Assembly: GCA_030696235.1 (NCBI GenBank)
Contig: JAUYSN010000232.1
Span: 1 to 5,518, forward strand
DNA length: 5,518 bases
Direction of reading: 5' to 3'
From: Sulfuricella sp.
Lineage (GTDB): Bacteria > Pseudomonadota > Gammaproteobacteria > Burkholderiales > Sulfuricellaceae
Part shown: positions 1-5,518 of the stretch, piece by piece
Layout: each line of letters begins with the position of its first letter
Position numbering within the stretch: position 1 is the first letter of the stretch
Made by a program: the position numbers and the translations under genes
Notes under the pieces: model-generated
Told to the model about the DNA's origin: nothing
What the model saw: the letters and a program-made list of their open reading frames with translations, nothing else
Database searches by the model: none

Positions 1-46
1 GAGGCGCCTACTTTTGGTTATCGGCGGTTAACTGCTTTTAATAAGG
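1..46. other. Short downstream flank with no recognised feature
   Basis: The 46 nt beyond the cytochrome stop contain no convincing coding start, no stable hairpin followed by a T-run, and no repeat shared with the rest of the window. A terminator for the ubiC operon, if there is one, probably lies beyond the left edge. Confidence 0.5.
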
Positions 47-505
47 TCAGCGCGTGCGGAACGACATGTGACAGGCCACGCAGCTGGCCATGACTTTTTG
101 CAGTGCGGTGTAGGTCTTGGTCGTATCGCCCCCTTTCGCCACCTGAGCGAATTCGCTGGCCGCAGCGTGCATGTCCCACCCCCTCTGACGCATGGCATCA
201 GGCATGAAGCGCCCCGGCCCCTGGCCACGCGCCATCATGGCGTGCTTGCCCATGGAGCTGCTGCCCAGGCGTTTTTCCGCGGTTTCCGCAGCTGCAGCCA
301 GGTTGTTTTCCGCCAGATATCCGAAAATTTCATTCAGTGCCACGAGGTGATCCTGCATGTCGGTGCGCATCAGGGCACGCGGCAGTTCGGGCATGGTGAC
401 CAGCTGGCGGTGATCCTGTGCAGGAGTCGGTAGCTGCGCGGGTTGCTGCGCCAGCGCCAGCGGGCTTGGCAGCAGCAGGGCAAGGGAAATCAGAGTGTAG
501 CGCAT
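47..505 (-). CDS. Exported c-type cytochrome, single C-terminal CXXCH (cytochrome c'-like)
   Basis: This gene encodes a 152-residue protein, probably periplasmic. Residues 1-20 look like a Sec signal peptide: Arg2, then a Leu/Ala-rich hydrophobic core ending in LALAQQ, with cleavage probably after the ALA. One heme-attachment motif, CVACH (Cys142, Cys145, His146), lies six residues from the C-terminus. A C-terminal CXXCH in a small, mostly alpha-helical protein is typical of class II (cytochrome c'/c-556-type) four-helix-bundle cytochromes, so heme binding is well supported. Electron-transfer partners and substrate are unknown. Residues 85-113 are rich in Met and His (Met85, 90, 91, 101, 105, 112; His88, 113), and one of these could be a distal heme ligand or bind a metal. 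The ATG start at 505 is supported by an AGGAGG element 4 nt upstream and by the signal peptide directly after it. The gene is last in the ubiC-ubiA-transporter run, 8 nt after the transporter stop. It could instead be a cytochrome-fold protein of another named family. Confidence 0.85.
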   Translation of the reverse strand: MRYTLISLALLLPSPLALAQQPAQLPTPAQDHRQLVTMPELPRALMRTDMQDHLVALNEIFGYLAENNLAAAAETAEKRLGSSSMGKHAMMARGQGPGRFMPDAMRQRGWDMHAAASEFAQVAKGGDTTKTYTALQKVMASCVACHMSFRTR

Positions 506-516
506 GGAGCCTCCTA
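506..516 (-). promoter_or_regulatory. Shine-Dalgarno site of the cytochrome gene, overlapping the upstream stop codon
   Basis: On the minus strand the sequence reads TAGGAGGCTCC and then ATG. AGGAGG (510-515) is a full anti-16S match 4 nt before the start. It shares bases with the TAG stop of the transporter gene (514-516). A ribosome ending the transporter would therefore sit on this site, which suggests coupling, although the strong site could also support independent initiation. Confidence 0.8.
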
Positions 517-1134
517 GTGGGGTTGGGTGCGTAATGCTGCCAGGGATTGCCGTAGCACGGAGAACGCAGATTTGAGGAACAGGCCGGCAATGGCGCCGCC
601 GACAATAATATCCGGCCAGCGCGACTGGGTGAAGATGACCGCGATGCCGGCCACGATCACGCCCGTATTGGCGAACAGGTCGTTGCGCGAGCACAGCCAC
701 ACCGAGCTCATGTTGAGGTTGTCGGCGCGGTGGCGATAGAGCAGCAGGAAGCACCCGGTATTGGCGGCCAGCGCCAGCAGGCCGATGACACCGATGGTTT
801 CTCCGTCGGGCAGGATGGGATGGAGCGTTTTGTAAACCGCCTCCGCCGCCACGCCCAGGCCGAAGGCGAGCATGATCAGGCCCTTCAGCAGCGCCGCCCG
901 CGCCTGCCACATCTCGTCGCGGGTCAGAACATACAGGCTGAAGCCATACACCAGCGCATCGCCCAGCATGTCCGATGCGTCCGCCAGCAGGGAGGTGGAA
1001 TGTGCGGCCATGCCGGCGACGGCTTCCACCGCGAACATGACGACGTTGACGGCCAGCACGATCTTGAGCACGCGGCCATGGTTGGCGCGCATGGCATTCA
1101 GGGTGCAGGATTTGTTTTCACAGCAGCCGGTCAT
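514..1134 (-). CDS. Short CDF-family heavy-metal cation transporter, six TM helices, no C-terminal domain
   Basis: This 206-residue integral inner-membrane protein resembles the transmembrane half of cation diffusion facilitators, which export Zn2+, Cd2+, Co2+ or similar ions in exchange for protons. Hydrophobic segments lie near residues 22-42, 46-70, 79-101, 112-133, 150-170 and 174-192. The family signature in TM2 is clear: [16 protein letters not shown], with Asp55 and Asp59 placed like the DxxxD metal ligands of YiiP. In TM5 the matching pair is Cys148 and Asp152 (CSRND), so the usual His is Cys. The N-terminus has a Cys cluster, [10 protein letters not shown] (Cys4, 5, 10). The protein stops soon after TM6 and lacks the roughly 80-90-residue cytoplasmic domain of full-length (about 300 aa) CDFs. 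The ATG overlaps the ubiA stop as ATGA and has no clear Shine-Dalgarno sequence, so translation probably depends on coupling to ubiA. I recall similar short CDF-like proteins in other proteobacteria, so this is probably a subfamily rather than a truncation. Metal specificity cannot be read from the sequence. Confidence 0.9.
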   Translation of the reverse strand: MTGCCENKSCTLNAMRANHGRVLKIVLAVNVVMFAVEAVAGMAAHSTSLLADASDMLGDALVYGFSLYVLTRDEMWQARAALLKGLIMLAFGLGVAAEAVYKTLHPILPDGETIGVIGLLALAANTGCFLLLYRHRADNLNMSSVWLCSRNDLFANTGVIVAGIAVIFTQSRWPDIIVGGAIAGLFLKSAFSVLRQSLAALRTQPH

Positions 1135-2021
1135 AAAAAGCTACGCAGGCCGAGGAAAGTCGTGTCGAGGTAGTTAAGCAGGATACCGCTGAACACCGCA
1201 GCGCCGAACCAGTTGTTGTGCAGGAACGCCTTGAAACACTTTGCCCGTTCGCGCTGCCTGATCAGGGTGTAGTGGTAGGCGGCGATGCCGGCAGCGCCAG
1301 CGAGTCCGGCGTAATAGGCCCAGCCCAGGCCGAGCTGGAATCCGACGCCGGCGAGGATAACCAGCGTTGCGCCATAGCTCAGCATCACCGCCAGAATGTC
1401 GTATTTGCCAAAGGTAATGGCCGAGGTCTTGATGCCGATTCTGAGATCGTCGTCGCGATCCACCATGGCGTATTCGGTGTCGTAGGCGATCGCCCAGAAT
1501 ACGTTGGCGGCGAGCATCGCCCACGCCACAGCGGGCACTGCGCCGGTCTGGGCGGCGAACCCCATCGGGATGCCGAAGCCGAAGGCGATGCCGAGGTAGG
1601 CCTGTGGAATGGCAAAAAACCGCTTGGTGAAGGGATAGCTGGCGGCGAGGAACACGGCTGCGACCGAGAGCTGGAGGGTGAGGGTGTTGAGGCGCAGGAT
1701 CAGCAGGAAGGACGACAGCACCAACACAGCGAACAGCACCAGGGCTTCCTTCTTGCTCACCAGCCCGGCAGCGAGCGGTCGGTTCCTGGTACGTTCGACA
1801 TGCGGGTCGAAATCGCGGTCGGCGTAGTCGTTGATGACGCAGCCGGCCGAGCGCATCAGCACGGTGCCGAGGATGAAAATCCACAGGATGATCAGGTTCG
1901 GAGAGCCGTTCGAGGATAGCCACAGCGCCCACAGCGTCGGCCACAGCAGGAGCAGGATGCCGATCGGTTTGTCGAGCCGCATCAGTCTTTCGTATTGGGT
2001 GAACCGTTCCGCCAGTGTCAC
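1131..2021 (-). CDS. ubiA: 4-hydroxybenzoate polyprenyltransferase UbiA
   Basis: UbiA is the inner-membrane enzyme that transfers an all-trans polyprenyl chain from its diphosphate to C3 of 4-hydroxybenzoate, the second step of ubiquinone synthesis. Called from GTG it is 296 residues, close to the 290 of the E. coli enzyme. Both Mg2+-diphosphate-binding Asp-rich motifs are present: NDYADRDFD (Asn64, Asp65, Asp68, Asp72) and [12 protein letters not shown] (Asp181, Asp188, Asp190-192). The typical N-terminal [19 protein letters not shown] is at about residues 15-33. Multiple hydrophobic helices fill the rest, as expected for an eight- or nine-helix enzyme. GTG at 2021-2019 is chosen because it overlaps the ubiC stop as GTGA and has GGAG (2030-2033) 8 nt upstream. 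The first in-frame ATG lies well inside the conserved N-terminus. The reading frame stays open upstream through ubiC, but that stretch reads as a composition artefact and is not part of the protein. The 3' end overlaps the transporter start by 4 nt. Confidence 0.97.
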   Translation of the reverse strand: MTLAERFTQYERLMRLDKPIGILLLLWPTLWALWLSSNGSPNLIILWIFILGTVLMRSAGCVINDYADRDFDPHVERTRNRPLAAGLVSKKEALVLFAVLVLSSFLLILRLNTLTLQLSVAAVFLAASYPFTKRFFAIPQAYLGIAFGFGIPMGFAAQTGAVPAVAWAMLAANVFWAIAYDTEYAMVDRDDDLRIGIKTSAITFGKYDILAVMLSYGATLVILAGVGFQLGLGWAYYAGLAGAAGIAAYHYTLIRQRERAKCFKAFLHNNWFGAAVFSGILLNYLDTTFLGLRSFL

Positions 2022-2548
2022 TGCCTTAACTCCAGAATGTCCGGCAGGAACACTTCCGTGACCAGGATCGGCCTGCCTTCCAGGTAAAACACCGAGCGCC
2101 GCGCCCACAGGCTGGCAGGCGGGTTCGGCAGGACAGTGCAGGCGCGTCGATACAGCGCATCGCGCCGGTTGAGTTTCTTGAAGTGCAATGGCGTGCGCCG
2201 CACGCGCGGGTTGGCAAATAGTGCCGCGCCCAGCGGTTTGCTGCCGAGCCGGCCCAGGCTTTGCCAGGTGCCGTGCAGGCTGGTGGCGGGCAGCACGCTG
2301 TGGGCGAAAACCAGCGGCGTTTCTCCGCAGTACAGAAACACGTCGCGCAACAGCGCGCGCGAGTGGTGCTTCAACGCAACCATGTGGCGCTCGGAAGGCA
2401 TGGCCACGCCGTACTGCTGCCGCACATGGCGCACGCTGAAGGCGGCGCAGCGGGCCTGGATGCGCCGGGTGAGCGAGCCACGGTCGAGCAGCCAGGGGCG
2501 GTAACGGGCGCAGCTTTCCGACAAACGGTTTTGCCACAAGGATTGCAA
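2018..2548 (-). CDS. ubiC: Chorismate lyase UbiC (chorismate-pyruvate lyase)
   Basis: UbiC removes pyruvate from chorismate to give 4-hydroxybenzoate, the entry step of ubiquinone synthesis; it is a soluble cytoplasmic enzyme. The product is 176 residues (E. coli, 165). Family landmarks are in order: SLTRRIQ near 25-31, LLRDV with Arg68 (matching catalytic Arg76 of E. coli UbiC), AHSVLP at 82-87, [11 protein letters not shown] at 101-111, LWARRSVF at 147-154, and LVTEVFLP with Glu165 (matching catalytic Glu155). Identification rests on these motifs and on the adjacent ubiA, the classic pair. The start is TTG at 2548, supported by AGAGG (2558-2562) 9 nt upstream; no ATG occurs until residue 50, which would remove conserved sequence. 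The gene follows a 196-nt gap containing an inverted repeat and an AT-rich leader, so it probably begins its own transcript. Its stop overlaps the ubiA GTG by 4 nt. Confidence 0.94.
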   Translation of the reverse strand: MQSLWQNRLSESCARYRPWLLDRGSLTRRIQARCAAFSVRHVRQQYGVAMPSERHMVALKHHSRALLRDVFLYCGETPLVFAHSVLPATSLHGTWQSLGRLGSKPLGAALFANPRVRRTPLHFKKLNRRDALYRRACTVLPNPPASLWARRSVFYLEGRPILVTEVFLPDILELRQ

Positions 2549-2610
2549 GTTCGGGTTCCTCTTAAATTCTAATTTTCATTCAATCCAACAATAAACAGCA
2601 AAAATCTTTC
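2549..2610 (-). promoter_or_regulatory. AT-rich leader and possible promoter region of the ubiC operon
   Basis: This 62-nt stretch is clearly AT-richer than its surroundings and lies between the inverted repeat and the ubiC TTG. A good Shine-Dalgarno sequence, AGAGG, is at 2558-2562. A TAGAAT box (2566-2571, five of six to the sigma-70 -10 consensus) has a poor TTATTG 17 nt upstream (2589-2594). A start about 7 nt after that box would fall within the Shine-Dalgarno sequence, so this exact pair is doubtful. Position and composition make some promoter here likely, but no element is secure. Confidence 0.3.
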
Positions 2611-2707
2611 ACCGCAAAGGACGCAAAGGTTCGCGAAGGGAAAACCAAACCCTCAGACATGCCAGCCTGATTGCTTTTCCTTTGCGAACCTTTGCGTCCT
2701 TTGCGGT
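2611..2707. repeat. Large intergenic inverted repeat built from CGCAAAGG units
   Basis: The left arm (2611-2644) and right arm (2675-2707) are reverse complements with one substitution and one extra base, giving about 32 paired positions around a 30-nt loop. Each arm contains three copies of an octamer spaced 9-10 nt apart: CGCAAAGG twice and CGCGAAGG once on the left, with three CCTTTGCG on the right. A weak inner pairing, TCAG (2653-2656) with CTGA (2667-2670), could extend the stem. There is no obvious target-site duplication at the ends and no coding content. On the minus strand the hairpin starts 37 nt after the recG stop and is followed, after a short gap, by ATTTTTG; on the plus strand by CTTTTTTG. 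It may act as a terminator or transcript stabiliser for recG. I recall CGCAAAGG-type repeats being scattered between genes in various proteobacteria, but this was not checked. Confidence 0.93.
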
Positions 2708-2744
2708 TAGTGCTTTTTTGATCGAGAAATGGAGTTACGCCAGA

Positions 2745-4805
2745 TTATACCTTCAAGTACTGTTCCGCACCCGCCAGCCAGCGCTGCAAATGCCGTTCTG
2801 CCACTTCCGGCTGCTCGGCGATGATTTTCTCGGCGGCGTGCCGCGCCGCTTCGAGCAATCCCTGATCCTGTTCGATATCGGCAATATGGAGTAATGGCAC
2901 GCCGCTCTGGCGCGCGCCCAGAAACTCTCCCGGTCCGCGCAGCAACAGGTCCTGGCGCGCGATTTCGAAGCCGTCGCTGTTTTCGTAGATGATCTTCAGC
3001 CGTGCACGCGCCGTTTCCGACAGCGGTGTCTGGTAAAGCAGGATGCAGGCGCTTTTTGCCGCGCCCCGGCCGACCCTCCCACGCAACTGGTGGAGCTGGG
3101 ACAGTCCGAAGCGCTCGGCGTGCTCGATCACCATCAGCGAGGCATTGGGCACGTCCACCCCGACTTCAATCACCGTGGTGGCGACCAGCAGCTGGATATC
3201 CCCCGCCTTGAAGGCTGCCATGGTGGCCGCCTTGTCGCGTGCGTGCAGGCGGCCGTGCACCAGCCCCACTTTTAGCTCCGGGAAGGTGGCGGTCAGGGTT
3301 TCGAAGGTTTCCATGGCGGTCTTGAGTTGGAGGGTTTCCGACTCCTCGATCAGCGGGCACACCCAGTAGGCCTGGCGGCCAGAAAGACAGGCCTCGCGCA
3401 CGCGCGCGACCACCTCGTCGCGGCGGCTGTCACTAACCAGTTTGGTGACCACCGGCGTGCGCCCCGGCGGCAACTCGTCGATCACCGAAACGTCGAGGTC
3501 GGCGTAATAGCTCATCGACAGGGTGCGCGGTATTGGGGTGGCGCTCATCATTAGCTGGTGCGGCTGGGCACCCTTCTGCCGCAGCGCGAGGCGCTGGTGC
3601 ACGCCAAAGCGATGCTGCTCGTCGATGATGGCCAGACCGAGATTGCGGAATACAACCTGTTCCTGAAACAGGGCATGGGTGCCGATCGCGAGCTGGGCTT
3701 CTCCTTCAGCGACCGCCGTGAGCGCTGCCTGCTTCTCTTTTTTCGGCAGGCTTGCCGCCAGCCAGACGACGCGCAGGCCAAGCGGTTCCAGCCAGGCGGA
3801 GAGTTTCTGGTAATGCTGTTCGGCGAGAATTTCGGTGGGGGCCATGATCGCCGCCTGAAAGCCGTTTTCTATCGCCTGCAAAGCCGCCAGCGCCGCGACG
3901 ATGGTCTTGCCGCTGCCGACGTCGCCCTGCAGCAGCCGCTGCATCGGGTGAGGCTTGGCCAGGTCGCTGGTGATTTCCGCCATGACGCGCTGCTGGGCAC
4001 AGGTGAGCGGGAATGGCAGCGCTGCCAGCAGGGCGCGGGTGAGGTGTTGCCGGGGTGGCATCGGGGCGGCAGACTGCGCGCGCCGCCGCCGGTAATGCTG
4101 GTGCATGGAAAGCTGCTGTGCCAGCAGTTCGTCGAACTTGAGCCGCTGCCAGGAAGGGTGAGTGCGTTCCACCAGCAACTCGATCGGCGCATCCGGCGGG
4201 GGCTGGTGCAGATAGGTAATGCTTTCTGCAAAGGCGGGCAAACCCAGCGGTTGCAGTATCTCGTTGGGCAGGGTGTCGGCCAGGTCGCATTCGGCGAGGG
4301 CGGCCTGCACCAGTTTGCGCAAGGCGGGTTGTCCCAGACCGGCGGTGGTGGGATAGATCGGCGTCAGCGCCTCGGCGACCGGCATGTTTTCACTCACCAT
4401 GCGGTATTGCGGATGCACCATTTCCATGCCGAAGAAGCCGTGGCGCATTTCTCCGAACAGGCGCACGCGCTTGCCCGGGGCAAGCTGCTTGATCTGGCTG
4501 GGGTAAAAATTCAGAAAACGCAGCGTCATCATGCCGCTGCCGTCCTCAACCCGGCATACCAGGGTGCGGCGCGGACGGTACTGGACGGTGGCGTCGGCGA
4601 TTTCGCCCTCGACCAGCACCGCCTGCCCGAGCGGTGCATGAGCGATGGGGTAAAGCCGCGTTTCGTCCTGGTAGCGCAGCGGCAGGTGCAGCAGCAGATC
4701 CTGGGCAATATGCAGGCCGAGTTTGGCAAGCTTGGCTTGCAGGGCAGGCGGGAAGGGCGAGGCGGAAGCTTCCTTTTTCGGCTTTTTGCTTGCGGCGGTT
4801 GTCAT
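2745..4805 (-). CDS. recG: ATP-dependent DNA helicase RecG
   Basis: RecG is the cytoplasmic superfamily 2 double-strand DNA translocase that reverses stalled replication forks and processes branched intermediates such as Holliday junctions, R-loops and D-loops. The product is 686 residues (E. coli, 693), so it is full length. An N-terminal wedge/OB-fold region spans about 60-140. The helicase motifs are all present: Walker A GDVGSGKT (294-301), motif Ia APTEILAEQH (322-331), Walker B DEQH (395-398), motif III MSATPIPRTL (420-429), motif V with VIEVGVDVPNAS (545-556), and motif VI QLRGRVGRG (573-581). The RecG-specific TRG element, RQDLLLRGPGEFLGARQSG, follows at 617-635. ATG at 4805 gives the expected Lys-rich N-terminus; no better upstream start is in frame. 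The start lacks a recognisable Shine-Dalgarno sequence and lies 23 nt after the cyclase stop. The stop is TAA, followed by the inverted repeat. Confidence 0.98.
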   Translation of the reverse strand: MTTAASKKPKKEASASPFPPALQAKLAKLGLHIAQDLLLHLPLRYQDETRLYPIAHAPLGQAVLVEGEIADATVQYRPRRTLVCRVEDGSGMMTLRFLNFYPSQIKQLAPGKRVRLFGEMRHGFFGMEMVHPQYRMVSENMPVAEALTPIYPTTAGLGQPALRKLVQAALAECDLADTLPNEILQPLGLPAFAESITYLHQPPPDAPIELLVERTHPSWQRLKFDELLAQQLSMHQHYRRRRAQSAAPMPPRQHLTRALLAALPFPLTCAQQRVMAEITSDLAKPHPMQRLLQGDVGSGKTIVAALAALQAIENGFQAAIMAPTEILAEQHYQKLSAWLEPLGLRVVWLAASLPKKEKQAALTAVAEGEAQLAIGTHALFQEQVVFRNLGLAIIDEQHRFGVHQRLALRQKGAQPHQLMMSATPIPRTLSMSYYADLDVSVIDELPPGRTPVVTKLVSDSRRDEVVARVREACLSGRQAYWVCPLIEESETLQLKTAMETFETLTATFPELKVGLVHGRLHARDKAATMAAFKAGDIQLLVATTVIEVGVDVPNASLMVIEHAERFGLSQLHQLRGRVGRGAAKSACILLYQTPLSETARARLKIIYENSDGFEIARQDLLLRGPGEFLGARQSGVPLLHIADIEQDQGLLEAARHAAEKIIAEQPEVAERHLQRWLAGAEQYLKV

Positions 4806-4828
4806 CCGGGTAATTGTAACCGAGGCGA

Positions 4829-5518
4829 TCAGGAATCGGCGTGGAAGCGGTACGAATTGCCCACGGCCTTGGCCCGGTACATGGCCTCGTCGGCATATTT
4901 CATCAGGGAGTGGCGGTCCTCGCCATCCTGCGGGTAGAAGCTGATGCCGATGCTGGCGGTGATGGTGTTGCTGGTCTGGCCATCGAGCACGAATGGCAGG
5001 GCGAGTTCGTCGACGATGCGCTGGGCGGTGGCGGCGGCGGTTACCCGGTCGGCACCCGAGATCAGGACGGTGAATTCGTCGCCGCCCAGGCGGGCAGTGG
5101 TGTCGGCAGCGCGTACGCAACTCTGGATGCGCGTGGCGGCTTGCAGCAGCATCTGGTCGCCCTGGTCATGGCCGAAGGTGTCGTTGACGGCCTTGAAATT
5201 GTCCAGGTCGATGAACATCAGAGCAAACGGTTCTGGTTCCCGATCGGAGCGTGCCAGCGCCTGCTGGATGCGGTCGTAGAGCAGGCCGCGGTTGGGCAGG
5301 CCGGTGAGAGGGTCATGAGTGGCCAGGAATTCGATGCGCTGCCGGGATTCCTCGGCGGCGGAAATGTCGCGGAAAATGCCCAGCGCCAGTTTTTCCCCGG
5401 CGTGTTCGATCAGGGTGCACTTGGCGTGAACCGGAATGGTGCGGCCGTCCTTGCACAAGGCCAGGTGTTCCTCCTCGCAGATGCCTTCCTGTGCCAGGCG
5501 GGCGAGGGCTGTGGCCAC
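4829..5518 (-). CDS. Diguanylate cyclase with PAS/PAC end and GGDEF domain (5' end outside window)
   Basis: This is the C-terminal 229 or so residues of a protein that makes cyclic di-GMP from two GTP. Counting from the first codon visible at the window edge, residues about 10-55 look like the end of a PAS domain with its PAC segment (KDGRTIPVHAKC, then LGIFRDISAAEE). A short linker helix leads into the GGDEF domain from THDPLTGLPNR (67-77). FIDLDNFKAVND (102-113) supplies the metal-binding Asp104, and the active-site loop is intact GGDEF (145-149). An RxxD inhibitory site (Arg136-Asp139) sits five residues before GGDEF, so product feedback inhibition is expected. The protein ends soon after GGDEF with no EAL phosphodiesterase domain. 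The frame runs off the right edge; the GTG at the edge is not a credible start because it falls inside the PAS fold. The missing N-terminus may hold further sensor or membrane domains. Confidence 0.96.
   Translation of the reverse strand: MATALARLAQEGICEEEHLALCKDGRTIPVHAKCTLIEHAGEKLALGIFRDISAAEESRQRIEFLATHDPLTGLPNRGLLYDRIQQALARSDREPEPFALMFIDLDNFKAVNDTFGHDQGDQMLLQAATRIQSCVRAADTTARLGGDEFTVLISGADRVTAAATAQRIVDELALPFVLDGQTSNTITASIGISFYPQDGEDRHSLMKYADEAMYRAKAVGNSYRFHADS

Noticed and set aside
506..910. The cytochrome frame is open upstream into the transporter gene, suggesting a 287-residue protein.
   Set aside because: The signal peptide and a perfect Shine-Dalgarno sequence mark the start at 505, and the upstream part is a low-complexity Arg/Pro/Gly shadow of the transporter.
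1218..1919. A 233-codon plus-strand open frame antisense to ubiA.
   Set aside because: It is a Gly/Glu/His-rich mirror of the ubiA coding strand with no domain, and ubiA is complete with both Asp-rich motifs.
2022..2537. The ubiA reading frame stays open upstream through nearly all of ubiC, as if UbiA had a 170-residue N-terminal extension.
   Set aside because: The extra residues are Arg/Ala/Pro-rich with no family features, while the overlapping frame encodes recognisable UbiC. GC-rich codon use leaves few stops in alternative frames.
3558..4937. A 459-codon plus-strand open frame antisense to recG.
   Set aside because: It lies wholly opposite recG and the cyclase, has no recognisable domain and an Arg/Gln/Gly-rich shadow composition. 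All RecG motifs are intact on the other strand.
5022..5042. A short GGC/GGT-rich run resembling a microsatellite.
   Set aside because: It encodes an Ala-rich helix of the GGDEF domain in frame, so codon bias explains it.
4803..5120. The RecG frame extends upstream across the GGDEF gene, suggesting a longer RecG.
   Set aside because: The extension is His/Arg/Pro-rich without features, overlaps a well-supported GGDEF domain, and would make RecG about 100 residues longer than its family.

Overview
The window is a GC-rich bacterial chromosome segment with every recognisable gene on the minus strand. The ubiC-ubiA pair, a proteobacterial-type RecG, non-ATG starts and tight gene packing point to a proteobacterium. 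The protein flavour and the intergenic CGCAAAGG-type repeat suggest a betaproteobacterium, perhaps near the Nitrosomonadales or Gallionellales. That placement is an inference from recall, not from a search.

In the direction of transcription (right to left) the layout is as follows. (1) The 3' part of a diguanylate cyclase gene (PAS/PAC end plus GGDEF, 5' end outside the window), 4829-5518. (2) recG, the fork-remodelling helicase, 2745-4805, starting 23 nt after the cyclase stop. (3) A 196-nt intergenic stretch that carries a near-perfect inverted repeat with about 33-nt arms (2611-2707), followed by an AT-rich leader. (4) A very compact four-gene run: ubiC (2018-2548, TTG start), ubiA (1131-2021, GTG start, 4-nt GTGA overlap), a short cation diffusion facilitator (CDF)-family transporter (514-1134, 4-nt ATGA overlap), and an exported c-type cytochrome with one C-terminal CXXCH (47-505, 8 nt after the transporter stop). 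The last 46 nt (1-46) hold nothing recognisable.

UbiC converts chorismate to 4-hydroxybenzoate and UbiA prenylates it, so together they make the first committed steps of ubiquinone synthesis. The overlapping stop/start codons make it likely that the metal transporter and the cytochrome are co-expressed with the quinone genes, probably by translational coupling. This would join quinone supply, metal efflux and a periplasmic heme protein in one transcript.

Most of the window is ordinary housekeeping DNA. The points most worth a second look are the inverted repeat, the transporter's altered metal site (Cys in place of the usual TM5 His, no C-terminal cytoplasmic domain), the Met/His-rich segment of the cytochrome, and the mixed operon. 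I found no CRISPR array, RNA gene, transposase or defence system.
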